This document shows, one piece after another, positions 1 to 9,644 of a DNA stretch of 64,000 nucleotides. Below the pieces are notes generated by a model. The model had not been told where the DNA came from and ran no database searches. It saw only the letters and a list, made by a program, of their open reading frames with translations. The position numbers and the translations under genes were made by a program. The stretch lies in assembly GCF_000177635.2 (NCBI RefSeq), contig NC_014836.1:98501-162500 (forward strand). Direction: 5' to 3'. Origin of the DNA: Desulfurispirillum indicum S5 (GTDB lineage: Bacteria > Chrysiogenota > Chrysiogenetes > Chrysiogenales > Chrysiogenaceae). Within the stretch, counting starts at the first letter, position 1, and each line of letters begins with the position of its first letter.

Positions 1-1088
1 ACGATGAAGGAGGCGATGAAGACAAAGCCACCGATGAGAATGATGCCCTTGAGCTGGTCGATCAGGGTTACTTCGGCGTTGAAGATGGCCACGGCCAGGG
101 TTCCCCAGATGCCGCAGACAAGGTGTACGGAGAGGGCGCCCACGGGGTCGTCGATGCGTACTTTATCGAAGGCGGGTACGGCGATGACGACGAGGATGGC
201 GGAGACAGTACCAATGATGATGGCTGCCCATGGAGCCACGTCGGGGCCGGCGGTGATGCCCACCAGTCCACCCAGGGCGCCGTTGAGAACCATGGTGGTG
301 TCAACTTTCTGGTAGATAATTCGTGTCAGAATGGCGGCTACGATAGCGCCGGTGGCGGCAGCGGTGTTGGTGGATGCCACGACCAGGCCGATCTCGTCGG
401 CCAGCTCAGCGCTGTGCATGGCCAGGGCGGAGCCGCCGTTGAAGCCAAACCAGCCAAACCACAGCAGGAAGGTTCCCAGGGTTGCCAGGGGGATGTTGGA
501 GCCGGGGATGGCGCGAATCTTGCCGCCTTCGTACTTCCCTTTGCGTGCGCCGAGCAGCAGGACACCAGCCAGAGCGGCCCAGCCGCCAACGGAGTGAACG
601 ATGGTGGAGCCAGCGTAGTCAGAGAAACCTTCCAGGAACTCCAGGGACTCGCCCCAGGTCCAGTGGCCCTGGATGGGATAGATGATTGCGGTCAAAATAA
701 GTACAAAGATCAGGAAGGGCCAGAGTTTGATGCGCTCGGCCACGGTTCCGGAGATGACCGATGCTGCGGTAGCTACGAAAACCATTTGGAAAAAGAAGTC
801 GGCGTAGACGGAGTGGCTGTCATATTCAATGCCACTGAGGAAGGCGCCGCTGCCCATAAAGGCATTGCCGTCGCCATACATGATGTTGTAGCCCACAATG
901 TAGTAAGCCACGGATGCGATGGAAAAAATGAGAACGTTCTTGGTCATGATGGTGGCCGTATTTTTGGAGCGGGTCAGCCCCGATTCCAGCATGGCAAAAC
1001 CACATGCCATGATCATGACCAGGATGCCTGCAAAGACCATCAAAAATGAATCCAGTATGAAAGGGAGTTCAAGCACAATACCTTCCAC
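1..1088 (-). CDS. amt: Ammonium transporter Amt (3' end outside window)
   Basis: Inner-membrane ammonium channel of the Amt/MEP/Rh family. The visible 362 codons are strongly hydrophobic with many membrane segments. The family landmarks FAMLESG near the N terminus, DYAGSTIVHSVGG and SVHLVCGIWGTLA are present; the latter two hold the paired pore histidines. I chose the GTG start at 1088 because GGAGGTGA lies five bases upstream. The reading frame is still open at base 1, so the C terminus is missing. A consensus sigma-54 promoter precedes it and a sigma-54 activator is divergently encoded, so nitrogen-responsive control is likely. In many bacteria glnK follows amt; here that position is outside the window. 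Confidence 0.95.
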   Translation of the reverse strand, partial: MEGIVLELPFILDSFLMVFAGILVMIMACGFAMLESGLTRSKNTATIMTKNVLIFSIASVAYYIVGYNIMYGDGNAFMGSGAFLSGIEYDSHSVYADFFFQMVFVATAASVISGTVAERIKLWPFLIFVLILTAIIYPIQGHWTWGESLEFLEGFSDYAGSTIVHSVGGWAALAGVLLLGARKGKYEGGKIRAIPGSNIPLATLGTFLLWFGWFGFNGGSALAMHSAELADEIGLVVASTNTAAATGAIVAAILTRIIYQKVDTTMVLNGALGGLVGITAGPDVAPWAAIIIGTVSAILVVIAVPAFDKVRIDDPVGALSVHLVCGIWGTLAVAIFNAEVTLIDQLKGIILIGGFVFIASFI

Positions 1089-1136
1089 GACTTCACCTCC
1101 ACGTAAAGTAATAAAATTGCGATATGCCACTGTCAG

Positions 1137-1152
1137 AGCAACTGGCGTGCCA
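1137..1152 (-). promoter_or_regulatory. Sigma-54 (-24/-12) promoter of amt
   Basis: Read on the minus strand this is TGGCAC, five bases, TTGC, then T, a perfect match to the RpoN consensus with correct GG-to-GC spacing. It lies about 50 bases upstream of the amt start and predicts a transcript starting near 1125. Confidence 0.9.
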
Positions 1153-1198
1153 AAAGATAAAGTATTGCTTTATTGAGATTTGTCGTGTAGATTGACAA

Positions 1199-1240
1199 TG
1201 ACAAAAATAACAAAAAAACCATGAGTGACAAAAATGACAA
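1199..1240 (+). repeat. Direct repeat at the start of the sigma-54 activator gene
   Basis: Two 15-base copies of TGACAAAAATRACAA (1199-1213 and 1226-1240, one mismatch) lie 27 bases apart in the divergent region and run into the first codons of the activator gene. They sit about 50-100 bases upstream of the sigma-54 promoter on the amt side, where an enhancer-binding protein would be expected to bind. Their role as an upstream activating sequence is inference. Confidence 0.45.
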
Positions 1241-2733
1241 GCGAATGGCTCTTTCTGAGGTCGGCGGTGGATATCATCCATTCCGGCCGCAATATCAAGA
1301 TGGGAATCAATACGACCCTGCAGATGATGTCGGAATACTTTGACTTCCGCTTTCCCTCCCTGTTTCTGAAGGACATGGTCACCGGTCAGTATGGGCTGGA
1401 GATCAGCCCTGAGATCCCCTCCAGGGAAAAGTCCCGTATTTCCGAACGCATGAACCAGTGGCGTTATCACCGCAGCATCAATTCCGCCTCGGTGGTTATT
1501 CTGGGTGAGGAGGAGGATGATTTTGACGATAACCCCTTCGCGCCGTACCTGGGGGAGGCGCCCCTGCGCTTCTTTGTGATGGTGGCCATCGAGGAGCCAT
1601 CCAAGACCCTGCCCCTCTCATTTTTTACCTTCTTCTGCCGCGATATGTACGCGTTGAACCGGCGCATTGATGTGTTGCGCACGGTGGGGCGGGTGCTCTA
1701 TTTCTCTCTGAATTCCTACGGCTATCGCCTCAATGTCAGCGATGAGCCTCACCGGCGTCCCATTCCGGCGGTGCTGGATGGAGTTATCGGGAAATCCACA
1801 GCCATGCGCGAAGTGGCTGATCTGGTGCAGAAGGTGGCTGCCAGCCGTGCCAGTGTGCTGATTACCGGAGAATCGGGGACGGGGAAAGAGCTGATTGCCC
1901 AGGCTATCCATAAACTTTCTATCCGTTCCAACAGTCCTTTTGTAGCGGTAAACTGCGCGGCTCTTTCCCACACGGTACTGGAGAGCGAGCTTTTCGGACA
2001 TGAAAAAGGGGCGTTCACCGGTGCCATGAACCGGCGCATCGGGCGCTTTGAAAAGGCAGATGGCGGAACGCTCTTTCTGGATGAAATTGGCGAGGTTTCT
2101 GCCGAGTTCCAGAGCAAACTGCTGCGTGTCTTGCAGGAGGGGGAGTTTGAGCGGGTTGGTGGCAACGAGACCATCAAGGTGGACGTGCGCATCATCTGCG
2201 CCACCAATCAGGATCTTCACCGCGCTGTACTGGAAAAGCGCTTTCGCGAAGATCTCTACTACCGGGTCAATGTGGTAAATATCACCATGCCGCCGCTGCG
2301 GGAGCGCGCGGGCGATGTGGCGCTGCTGGCCCAGCATTTTCTGGAGAAAATCAACGAGGATAATAATACGGATATCAGTATTCATTCACATGATATTGGC
2401 CTGCTGGACTCCTACCCGTGGAAGGGCAATGTGCGGGAACTGCAGAACGCGGTCTTTCGAGCCTTCCTGGAGCAGAAGCAGGGGTATGCCAATTTCCGCT
2501 TCCTTCAGTACAGCGGGCGCAGTGAGGAGCCACTTCCCAGCAGCAGTTCCCGAGTCGCTCCATTGGCGCCTGCCATTGTGGAAAGCCGCCGGGAGTACGA
2601 GCGACGCAAGATCGAGGAGGCCTTGCAGGCCACCAAGGGAGTGCAGACGGAAGCAGCCCATATTCTGGGAATCAGCCCGAGGCAGCTGCGCTATCGCATC
2701 AGCAAGTATGGCATTCCGGTGCGGAAGTTCTGA
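1225..2733 (+). CDS. Sigma-54-dependent activator (NifA/NtrC type, GAF-like N-terminal domain)
   Basis: Enhancer-binding protein of 502 aa. The N-terminal ~165 residues resemble a GAF sensor; there is no receiver domain. The central AAA+ domain (about 185-415) has Walker A GESGTGKE, the sigma-54 contact loop GAFTGA and Walker [13 protein letters not shown] Fis-type helix-turn-helix closes the C terminus ([23 protein letters not shown]). It is divergent from amt, whose promoter is sigma-54 type, so it probably activates amt and nitrogen genes. The start is uncertain: GTG at 1225 or ATG at 1234, neither with a good ribosome-binding site. An in-frame stop at 1222 rules out anything longer. Confidence 0.9.
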   Translation: MTKMTSEWLFLRSAVDIIHSGRNIKMGINTTLQMMSEYFDFRFPSLFLKDMVTGQYGLEISPEIPSREKSRISERMNQWRYHRSINSASVVILGEEEDDFDDNPFAPYLGEAPLRFFVMVAIEEPSKTLPLSFFTFFCRDMYALNRRIDVLRTVGRVLYFSLNSYGYRLNVSDEPHRRPIPAVLDGVIGKSTAMREVADLVQKVAASRASVLITGESGTGKELIAQAIHKLSIRSNSPFVAVNCAALSHTVLESELFGHEKGAFTGAMNRRIGRFEKADGGTLFLDEIGEVSAEFQSKLLRVLQEGEFERVGGNETIKVDVRIICATNQDLHRAVLEKRFREDLYYRVNVVNITMPPLRERAGDVALLAQHFLEKINEDNNTDISIHSHDIGLLDSYPWKGNVRELQNAVFRAFLEQKQGYANFRFLQYSGRSEEPLPSSSSRVAPLAPAIVESRREYERRKIEEALQATKGVQTEAAHILGISPRQLRYRISKYGIPVRKF

Positions 2734-2797
2734 CAGGCCGTGGAAAACCTTCACCATGGGGCGTAACTTTGTTCCGTAATCATTTGGCCGAGTGTGC

Positions 2798-3331
2798 TTA
2801 CGGGTGCCTGAGGTGGGGGAGCTGCTCCAGCACAAAATCCAGCACCGCTGATGGCGTATCCAGATCCAGCAGGGGCAGCTGGCTGGCTTCCAGGCGGGTG
2901 TGATCTTCCGCGGGGGCCGCTATGGCGATGATGTGCTGGATATGCCCGTAGAGGGGGGCTTTGCCATTGGCACTGCGGAAAATCTCGACTTTCGGGTGGG
3001 GACTGCTCTTGTGTCCTTCAATGATGATGAGATCTTCGTCGGTGAAGTATGCCAGCAGCGCCTCCAGTGGCGCTGGCTGCGCTGTGCGCTTCTGGATGGC
3101 CACCAGCTGGTCACTGGAAATGAGGGTGGTGGTTGCTCCGGCTTCCCGAAAGCGCCAGGAGTCCTTGCCGGGCTTGTCGATGTCAAAGCGGTGGGCGTCG
3201 TGCTTGATGACGCCCACTTTCAGTCCGCGATGGCTGAGTTGCTGCACCAGTTTTTCGATCAGTGTGGTTTTGCCTGAGCCCGAGGTGCCGGTAAAGCCAA
3301 TGACGGGGATATTACTGGCGTTCAAATACAC
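2798..3331 (-). CDS. mobB: Molybdopterin-guanine dinucleotide biosynthesis protein B
   Basis: P-loop GTPase-like accessory protein (177 aa) that helps convert molybdopterin to the guanine dinucleotide cofactor of DMSO-reductase-family enzymes. The Walker A motif [14 protein letters not shown] is near the N terminus, and the region with [21 protein letters not shown] is typical of MobB. It is the last gene of the minus-strand cofactor operon and its start overlaps the end of moaC by 20 bases. No mobA is seen in the window. Confidence 0.93.
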   Translation of the reverse strand: MYLNASNIPVIGFTGTSGSGKTTLIEKLVQQLSHRGLKVGVIKHDAHRFDIDKPGKDSWRFREAGATTTLISSDQLVAIQKRTAQPAPLEALLAYFTDEDLIIIEGHKSSPHPKVEIFRSANGKAPLYGHIQHIIAIAAPAEDHTRLEASQLPLLDLDTPSAVLDFVLEQLPHLRHP

Positions 3332-3779
3332 CGGATTTTCCGCCTGCTTTATAGAGAAGCCTGATGTTGGTGATTTCCATGGCCCGGTCGACGGCCTTGC
3401 ACATGTCGTAGATGGTCGAGGCGGCTATGGATGCGGCCACGACGGCTTCCACTTCAATGCCGGTCTTGTAGGTGGTGCGCAGTTCGGTGGTAATGATCAC
3501 GCGCTCATCCTGAACCTCAAAGTCCACGCTGACTCCCTCAATGGGGATGGGGTGGCACATGGGGATCAGGTCTGAAGTGCGCTTGGCGGCCATGATTCCG
3601 GCAACCCGGGCGACGCCGAGTACATCCCCCTTCTTGTGAGTGCCCTGGCGGATCATCTCGATGGTTTGCGGTTGGGCGATGACGGTGGCGGTGGCGCGGG
3701 CGACGCGCACGGTATCCTCCTTGCGGGAAACGTCCACCATGATGGCGTTGCCCTGCTGGTCGAAGTGTGTCAGTTCCAT
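3312..3779 (-). CDS. moaC: Cyclic pyranopterin monophosphate synthase MoaC
   Basis: Works with MoaA in the first step of molybdopterin synthesis, converting the 3',8-cyclo-GTP product to cyclic pyranopterin monophosphate. At 155 aa it is the normal length. The family signature [17 protein letters not shown] and the downstream MCKAVD segment are intact, as are the lysine- and histidine-containing active-site motifs. It lies 22 bases after moaA and overlaps mobB, consistent with one transcript. Confidence 0.97.
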   Translation of the reverse strand: MELTHFDQQGNAIMVDVSRKEDTVRVARATATVIAQPQTIEMIRQGTHKKGDVLGVARVAGIMAAKRTSDLIPMCHPIPIEGVSVDFEVQDERVIITTELRTTYKTGIEVEAVVAASIAASTIYDMCKAVDRAMEITNIRLLYKAGGKSGVFERQ

Positions 3780-3801
3780 AAATCCTCCTCCGGAAGCGCG
3801 G

Positions 3802-4779
3802 TTATCCTCCGATACGCGTCATATTGCGTGATCCTCGGTACATATCGTCAATTTCTGTCACCTTGCCGCCTGCCACTTGCAGGAAGTATGCCCTGAGCTC
3901 GGCATCACTGCAGTTCTGCTGGCGTAGCATGGGCAGGAAGTCGTGTTCCTGCTTGGAGAAGAGGCAGGTTTTTATTTTGCCGTCGGCGGTAATGCGCAGG
4001 CGGTTGCAGGTGTGGCAGAAGTGCTCGGTCATAGGGGAGATAAAGCCGAAGGTGCCCCGGCCGCCGACAATGCGGAACATGCGGGCGGTGGAGTAGCGTT
4101 CCTGATCAAGGGGCTCGATGGAAAAGCGATTTTTCACCTGGGAGAGCATTTCCGCCACGCTGACCAGCTGGTCGGTATTGTAGCGATCACGGATTCCCAC
4201 CGGCATGTACTCGATAAAGCGTACGCTGATGTCTTCATGTTCCGTGAGGGCGACAAAGTCGGCAATTTCGTCGTCGTTGATACCGCGTATGGCCACGGCG
4301 TTGATCTTGATGGGCACCAGTCCATTCTCCTGGGCGGCCTGGATGCCCTTCCATACCTGTTCGAAGCTATCCACTCCCGTGATGCTGGCAAAGCGTTCCG
4401 GATGCAGGGAGTCCAGACTGATATTGACCCGCTTCAGACCACATTCCCGCAGCAGCCCGGCAAACCGGGGCAGGAGCACGCCGTTGGTGGTCATGGCGAT
4501 ATCTGAAAAGCCGATGGCGCTGATTTGACGAATAAGCTTGCCGATACCTCGGCGGGCCAGGGGCTCACCGCCGGTGATGCGTACCTTGCTGACGCCCAGG
4601 CCATGGAGCAGATTCAGAACGCGAATAATCTCCTCCGGTGTCAGGAGCTGGTCTTTGGTGGCGTGGCAGATGCCGTCCTCCGGGACGCAGTAGAAACACT
4701 TGAGGTTGCAGCGATCCGTGACGCTGATGCGTACGTAGGTAATGGGGTTGCCTTGGGAGTCCAGGAGCTGTTGTGTCAT
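3802..4779 (-). CDS. moaA: GTP 3',8-cyclase MoaA (radical SAM)
   Basis: Radical-SAM enzyme catalysing the first step of molybdenum cofactor synthesis from GTP. The SAM-cluster motif CNLKCFYC is near residue 20-30; the second cluster is marked by [18 protein letters not shown] near the C terminus. The protein ends in the Gly-Gly pair required in this family. I place the start at 4779 ([10 protein letters not shown], 325 aa); the open frame extends upstream only into the end of moeA. It follows moeA by 10 bases. Confidence 0.96.
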   Translation of the reverse strand: MTQQLLDSQGNPITYVRISVTDRCNLKCFYCVPEDGICHATKDQLLTPEEIIRVLNLLHGLGVSKVRITGGEPLARRGIGKLIRQISAIGFSDIAMTTNGVLLPRFAGLLRECGLKRVNISLDSLHPERFASITGVDSFEQVWKGIQAAQENGLVPIKINAVAIRGINDDEIADFVALTEHEDISVRFIEYMPVGIRDRYNTDQLVSVAEMLSQVKNRFSIEPLDQERYSTARMFRIVGGRGTFGFISPMTEHFCHTCNRLRITADGKIKTCLFSKQEHDFLPMLRQQNCSDAELRAYFLQVAGGKVTEIDDMYRGSRNMTRIGG

Positions 4780-4789
4780 GGCATGCTTC

Positions 4790-6010
4790 CTACAGCAGCT
4801 GCAGGGCAAAGGGCATGCCCCGCAGTCGCGTGCCCCGCGGGGCATTGCCGATATCTTCCGGGAAGATGACCAGGCCGTCGGCGTTGGCGAAGGGGATAAA
4901 GTGGGAGGACTTCTGGTTTTCGCCGCCCCGGGCGTGCCAGTGTCCGTTGACCAGATCGAAGTTGGCACGGTTGAACACCAGGTGCCCCTGGCGGGAGCGC
5001 ATGTCATTATCCAGCTCCACATCCACTTCGACGGGGTGATGGTCAGGGCGCCCCATGATTCGCTTCAGAGCCGGAACAACGTAGACCAGCATCACCGTGA
5101 AGAAGGCTGAAGGGTAGCCGGGCAGGCCGAAAAGAACCTGCTTGCCACGGGAGGCGAAGAGCAGGGGGCCACCGGGCCTGATGGCGGTACGGGTAAAGTG
5201 CAGGTTGACATCCAGGCTCTGGAAGATGGGTTTGACAAAGTCATATTTCCCCATGGAGACACCACCGGAAGTCAGCACTACGTCGCACTCCTCCATGGCC
5301 AGCCTGATGGTGGTGGCAATCTGCTCGCGGCTGTCCTGCACCATGCCGTAGCTTGTGCAGGGAATCCCCATGGCCTGCAGGATGTACTGGGCGGTGTACT
5401 GGTTGGTGTTGCGTACCTTTCCCCTCTGGTGGGGGCTGTGGCTCTCAAGGAGTTCATCGCCGGTGACGATGATGCCCACCCGGGGTTTGCGGTAGACGGA
5501 CAGATGGGTGGCACCCAGGTAGTGGATCAGGGGCATGCGTGCCCAGTTGAGCCAGGTGCCGGCTTTCAGGGCGATGTCTTCTCCATGGGCCTCTTCACCG
5601 GGCTGGCAGATATTCTCCTGGGAGCCGTACTCCTGGGAGAGGGCGATATGGTCTCCCTCCTGGACGGCGTCCTCGACGCGCACCACGAAGCCGCTGTTTT
5701 CCGGAACTTCGGCTCCGGTCATCACGTGAATGGCTTTGCCGGAAGTCAGGGTGGTGGAAAACCGGTGGCCGGCTCCCACCTGCTCCTGCACGGTAAAGTG
5801 CCGCACGCCATTGAGGCGATCTTCCTCGCTGATGGCAAAGCCGTCCACAGCAGCTTTTTTCACGTCGGGATAGGCGTGGTGGGTGAGAACATCACGGGCC
5901 AGCACGTGGTCTTGAGCCTCGTTGTGGGGCAGGGAGACCACCTCCAGGGGCGCGGTATGCCTGGCGATGAGTTCCGATGCCTGGGGGAAGGGAATATGGT
6001 GCAAGCTCAT
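4790..6010 (-). CDS. moeA: Molybdopterin molybdenumtransferase MoeA
   Basis: Inserts molybdate into adenylylated molybdopterin. The 406-aa frame covers the usual MoeA domains: the linker region with VDGFAI, the MPT-binding domain with VTGDELLE and TSGGVSMGKYDFV, and the C-terminal beta domain. The start at 6010 has GGAGGTG four bases upstream and overlaps the upstream MoeA-like gene by four bases (ATGA), indicating translational coupling. Longer in-frame starts upstream are less likely. Confidence 0.95.
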   Translation of the reverse strand: MSLHHIPFPQASELIARHTAPLEVVSLPHNEAQDHVLARDVLTHHAYPDVKKAAVDGFAISEEDRLNGVRHFTVQEQVGAGHRFSTTLTSGKAIHVMTGAEVPENSGFVVRVEDAVQEGDHIALSQEYGSQENICQPGEEAHGEDIALKAGTWLNWARMPLIHYLGATHLSVYRKPRVGIIVTGDELLESHSPHQRGKVRNTNQYTAQYILQAMGIPCTSYGMVQDSREQIATTIRLAMEECDVVLTSGGVSMGKYDFVKPIFQSLDVNLHFTRTAIRPGGPLLFASRGKQVLFGLPGYPSAFFTVMLVYVVPALKRIMGRPDHHPVEVDVELDNDMRSRQGHLVFNRANFDLVNGHWHARGGENQKSSHFIPFANADGLVIFPEDIGNAPRGTRLRGMPFALQLL

Positions 6011-7044
6011 CGGACACCTCCAAAGGTGCAATTGGGAAAGTGGCAGGTTGGGCATTGCTGGCACAGTCCACCGAGGGACGCGTGGTCCAGCTCGCGTTTG
6101 TGTATGGGCAAGCCAGCCAGCAGGCGCGGCAGGTAGATGTCCAGGGTCGTGATGGGCGTGCTGAGGGCGCCGGCCGGGATGGTCAACACGGGTATCGTGC
6201 GGGTGTGCTCATAGGCGATGGTGAAATTGTTCCCTGGCTGTGCTGGAACTCCCCGGCGCAGAGGAACTGCGCCGCTGTCGCACACGGCGGCAATGGTAAC
6301 ATCGTCGGGGTCAACGGAAGTTCCACCAGTGATGCAGACCAGCTCTGCTTTCGCGTAGGCTTCAGCCAGGGCACTGGCGATGTGTTGACGATCATCGGGC
6401 AGAAGCTGATGGTGGACGATCTCTACGCCGAAGGCACCGAGTTTCCGGGTCAGTAGGGGCAGGAAGCGATCCTGAATGCGCCCTTCATACACTTCGCTTC
6501 CGGTCACCAGTACTGCCGCCTTTGTGACTCGGTATGGCGCAATACGTATCAGTGGCGTGTCCAGGATGTTCAGGGTGCTCTGGAGCGTGTCGCGGGGTGC
6601 AAAGAGCGGGAGGATACGGAAGGCCGCCACCCGGTCCTCAGCTTTTACGGCGTAATACTGTGGCAGGGTTGGCAATGCTATTTCCCCGTGCTGTTCGTGG
6701 AGGCGGAAGAGTCGCTGCGAATCTATGCAGAGGACGCCTGTGGAACGGGCATAAAGTCCAAGGCGGCCCTGAACGGGCTTTGTATCATGGGAGATGGTGT
6801 CAGGGTCTCCGATGCGGCTGATGACGGCCAGAGCAAAGTCATCCTCATGGACGGCATCGGAGCTGCCATCGTTGTCAGCATAGATGTGGTTTTTCCCGAG
6901 ATTTTTCAGGAGTGCGACATCGGCGGCTTCAATGCGGTGCCCACGAAAAAAAGCGGTGCTTTTGACACCGCTTTGTGGATCAATTCCCATGATGTCGTGG
7001 CCAAGGCTCAGGCCGATGGCTTGTTCGACGGGGACTTTTTTCAT
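6007..7044 (-). CDS. MoeA-like molybdopterin-binding protein with Cys-rich tail
   Basis: 345-aa protein with a MoaB/MogA-type molybdopterin-binding fold in its second half (VLVTGSEVYEGRI, ITGGTSVDPDDVT). The N-terminal half is shorter and less like classical MoeA. The last 20 residues contain CX2CX2CX4C (CQQCPTCHFPNC followed by TFGG), which could bind an iron-sulfur cluster or zinc. It overlaps both neighbours by four bases inside the cofactor operon. Its function may be cofactor maturation or regulation; the exact role is not established by sequence alone. Confidence 0.85.
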   Translation of the reverse strand: MKKVPVEQAIGLSLGHDIMGIDPQSGVKSTAFFRGHRIEAADVALLKNLGKNHIYADNDGSSDAVHEDDFALAVISRIGDPDTISHDTKPVQGRLGLYARSTGVLCIDSQRLFRLHEQHGEIALPTLPQYYAVKAEDRVAAFRILPLFAPRDTLQSTLNILDTPLIRIAPYRVTKAAVLVTGSEVYEGRIQDRFLPLLTRKLGAFGVEIVHHQLLPDDRQHIASALAEAYAKAELVCITGGTSVDPDDVTIAAVCDSGAVPLRRGVPAQPGNNFTIAYEHTRTIPVLTIPAGALSTPITTLDIYLPRLLAGLPIHKRELDHASLGGLCQQCPTCHFPNCTFGGVR

Positions 7045-8081
7045 GGGCTCTGTCCCAGAGAGCGCAATACCGCTATATATTGTTCCCGCGATATCTGGAT
7101 GATACGGTACTGGTCATCTTCGCGTGGTTCCACCAGAAAGCGGCGAACCTGTCCCGGGCGCCCGACCGGGCCGTGTTCCTTGTTGTCGATAAAGACGTTG
7201 ACGCCTCCGGCGTTGCCCAGTGCGACGATAACGGTTCCCTGTGATTCGATGGAAAGGCTTCTGCCTTCCCGCAGGGTGGTGGTTTCCATGGCTTCCCCAT
7301 GGGAGCCAACCATCTTTACCCAGGCTTCACTCAACCCCTCCAGGCGAACGGACAGGGGGATGTCGTTGAGAAAGGCACCGGCAAAAGGATTTTCCGTTGC
7401 GGTTTCCGTGCTTGGCTGTGTGGCCTGTTGCTGCGCGGCTGCCTGCTCCCGCTGACGTGCTTCGCGTTCCGCCTGCAGTCGTGCCTCTTCTTCTGCCCTC
7501 AGGCGAGCCTCTTCCGCCTGTTGTTGTCGCAGCTCCTCCTGTCTGCGTGCTTCTTCCTCGGCGGCCTGCTGCTCCTGGAGGTTTCGCTGGGCTTCAGCTA
7601 TCACGTCGTACTGTTCACGCTCTGCCGCAACAGGCTCCTGGGGCTGGGATGAGAGGTAGAAGTAGGCAATGGCGGCGACAACGACAACGACAACGGCGCC
7701 GAAGATGACCGGGGAGAGTGAACTGTTCTTGTTGATGATTTCCTTGGCGGATTCTTTTTTTTCAGGGTCCGAGCTTTCCCGTGGAGCTTCGCCAGGTTCA
7801 ATTTCGCCGAGCATGGTGAACAGGAGTACCTTGGCGTACTCATAGTCCCCGCGGACTTCGTTGCAGATAGCTTTAATGAAACCCAGCACGAACGCTTTCG
7901 GGGGAAGGAACTGGTGCTGATCATTCTCAATGGCAGCAATCTGACTGACGGCTATTTTGGTGCGGTCAGCGACTTCCTCGACGGTGATGCCGCGGGCTTC
8001 CCGCAGCCTTTTCAGGTAAGAGCCAAGCGTTTCGGGCTCTGTGGCGTCGTGAGGTGTGCCGTGAATGTCGGTTTCCTTCAT
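7041..8081 (-). CDS. RodZ-like cytoskeletal membrane protein (HTH, TM, DUF4115)
   Basis: 346 aa with an N-terminal cytoplasmic helix-turn-helix (about 19-85: LGSYLKRLREARGITVEEVA), a single membrane span (about 125-145, PVIFGAVVVVVVAAIAYFYL), and a long Glu/Gln/Arg-rich coiled-coil linker (about 155-220). A C-terminal periplasmic beta domain of the DUF4115 type follows. RodZ proteins link MreB to cell-wall elongation. It overlaps coaX and the MoeA-like gene by four bases each. No mreB is nearby, so RodZ function rests on domain order. Confidence 0.85.
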   Translation of the reverse strand: MKETDIHGTPHDATEPETLGSYLKRLREARGITVEEVADRTKIAVSQIAAIENDQHQFLPPKAFVLGFIKAICNEVRGDYEYAKVLLFTMLGEIEPGEAPRESSDPEKKESAKEIINKNSSLSPVIFGAVVVVVVAAIAYFYLSSQPQEPVAAEREQYDVIAEAQRNLQEQQAAEEEARRQEELRQQQAEEARLRAEEEARLQAEREARQREQAAAQQQATQPSTETATENPFAGAFLNDIPLSVRLEGLSEAWVKMVGSHGEAMETTTLREGRSLSIESQGTVIVALGNAGGVNVFIDNKEHGPVGRPGQVRRFLVEPREDDQYRIIQISREQYIAVLRSLGQSP

Positions 8082-8857
8082 GCGCGATTCCTTTCAAAAA
8101 GTATCTTAAGTCCTTGAAGGGTCAAGTCATGGCTGTATTCGTGGAAAAGCCCTGATTCCTGGTGGAACAAAGAGCCCAGTCCGCCGGTGGCGATTACATA
8201 GGGCTTCATACCCTCTTCCTGGGAGATCCTTTGAACTATCCCTTGTATCATAGAGACATATCCGTAGTAAATACCCGACTGCAGCGAATGAATGGTATTG
8301 CGACCCACGACTTTTTTTGGCCGGGCAATTTCGATGAGTGGCAGGCGATCGGTTCGCTCCACAAGCGCTTCCAGTGATACGGTTATACCTGGAATTATGG
8401 CCCCGCCGATATAGCTTCCGTCGGGTGAGACGACGTCAAAGGTGGTGGCCGTGCCGAAGTCGACGACAATAGCGGCACCCTGCGCCTTGTCATAGGCTGC
8501 GACCGCGTTGACGATGCGATCGGCACCTACCTCCTTGGGGTTGTCCATGCGAATGGGCATCCCGGTGCGCACTCCGGCGGAGATAATCAGTGGTTCCTGG
8601 CCAAAGAGGGTGGTGGAAAGCTTGCGGAAAACCCTGGTCAGTGGAGTGACCACGCTGGAGATCACGACTCCCTCCACATCCCTTGGGGAGATGTCTTCAA
8701 GGCGCATCAGGTTGCCCAGCAGAACCATGTATTCGTCGGTGGTGCGGTGAATATTCGACTGCAGGCGCCACTTGGTGCGCGCGTTCATGTCATCGCCATC
8801 AAAGACGCCGATGACCACATTGGTGTTCCCTACATCAATAGCTATGAGCAACTTCAA
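8078..8857 (-). CDS. coaX: Type III pantothenate kinase
   Basis: Phosphorylates pantothenate, the first step of coenzyme A synthesis, using the ASKHA-fold enzyme insensitive to CoA feedback. Seen in the 259-aa sequence are the phosphate motif IDVGNTNVVIGVFDGD at the N terminus, GADRIVNAVAAYD, and VDFGTATTFD. It overlaps birA by 23 bases; the birA-coaX pair is common in bacteria. Confidence 0.97.
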   Translation of the reverse strand: MKLLIAIDVGNTNVVIGVFDGDDMNARTKWRLQSNIHRTTDEYMVLLGNLMRLEDISPRDVEGVVISSVVTPLTRVFRKLSTTLFGQEPLIISAGVRTGMPIRMDNPKEVGADRIVNAVAAYDKAQGAAIVVDFGTATTFDVVSPDGSYIGGAIIPGITVSLEALVERTDRLPLIEIARPKKVVGRNTIHSLQSGIYYGYVSMIQGIVQRISQEEGMKPYVIATGGLGSLFHQESGLFHEYSHDLTLQGLKILFERNRA

Positions 8858-9644
8858 TTACCTCGCCGGAGCTGATAGTGGTTATGGTGCCATCCTGGTT
8901 TCTGACGACCAGTGAGCCGTCATCTGCCATATCCAGTGGTGTGAACACCTGGTCATGGCGGCGGTCGCGATAGGGGCGGCCGAACATGGCGCAGGACGCT
9001 TTCCATCTGTCGACGAGGGCACCCCCGTTATGGTTGAGGAGTTCATTGTAGCCGCTGAGCAGCTCTTGCGCAATGGATAGAATAACCGCAGGGCAAGAAA
9101 AGGTGGTGTTTGCCGTCAATATGCGCAGGCTTTGGGCAATTTCGGCCACTTCAGGAGGGAATTGCGCCTGATTGACGTTGAGCCCGATGCCTACTATGAC
9201 GTTGCGGGGAGTGCCACCCTGGGTGCGCAGTTCCGTCAGGATGCCGCAGAGTTTACGCCCTTTTGTGTCGGTTATGTCGTTGGGCCATTTCACCCGGACG
9301 TCTGCGCCCAGCGCACTGCAGGTGTTGAGTACGGCCACTGCCGCCAGGACGGGAATGAGGGTGAGGTGCTGCATCTCACGGGGGGCGTCAAGGCAGACGG
9401 AGAAGGCGATGGATTCACTATCGGAAAACCATGGGCGTCCGAAGCGCCCTCGTCCGCCGGACTGGATTTTCGTGGCGGCAAGGGTTCCGTGCTCAAGGGT
9501 GCCGGACTGCTCCAGCAGATAGCTGTTAGTGGAGGGAGTACTCTCCAGCAGATCCAGGCGGTGGGGCCAGGTGGCCAGAATTTCACCGAAATCTTCCTCG
9601 CTGCGCTGGCCGGAAGGGTTGACGTTAAACGCTGTTTTACTCAT
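8835..9644 (-). CDS. birA: Biotin--[acetyl-CoA-carboxylase] ligase (catalytic-only BirA)
   Basis: Activates biotin to biotinyl-AMP and attaches it to carrier proteins. The biotin-binding loop GGRGRFGRPW and VKWPNDI are intact, and a C-terminal SH3-like domain follows. There is no N-terminal winged helix, so this is a monofunctional ligase that should not act as the biotin repressor. I start at 9644 (269 aa) because AGGGAG precedes that ATG; an upstream in-frame ATG at 9728 lacks a ribosome site. First gene of the operon that runs to mobB. Confidence 0.94.
   Translation of the reverse strand: MSKTAFNVNPSGQRSEEDFGEILATWPHRLDLLESTPSTNSYLLEQSGTLEHGTLAATKIQSGGRGRFGRPWFSDSESIAFSVCLDAPREMQHLTLIPVLAAVAVLNTCSALGADVRVKWPNDITDTKGRKLCGILTELRTQGGTPRNVIVGIGLNVNQAQFPPEVAEIAQSLRILTANTTFSCPAVILSIAQELLSGYNELLNHNGGALVDRWKASCAMFGRPYRDRRHDQVFTPLDMADDGSLVVRNQDGTITTISSGEVIEVAHSY

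Noticed and set aside
1181-1203. Possible NifA-type site TGT-N10-ACA upstream of the activator
   Set aside because: The spacings between the TGT and ACA triplets are not ten bases, so the consensus is not met.
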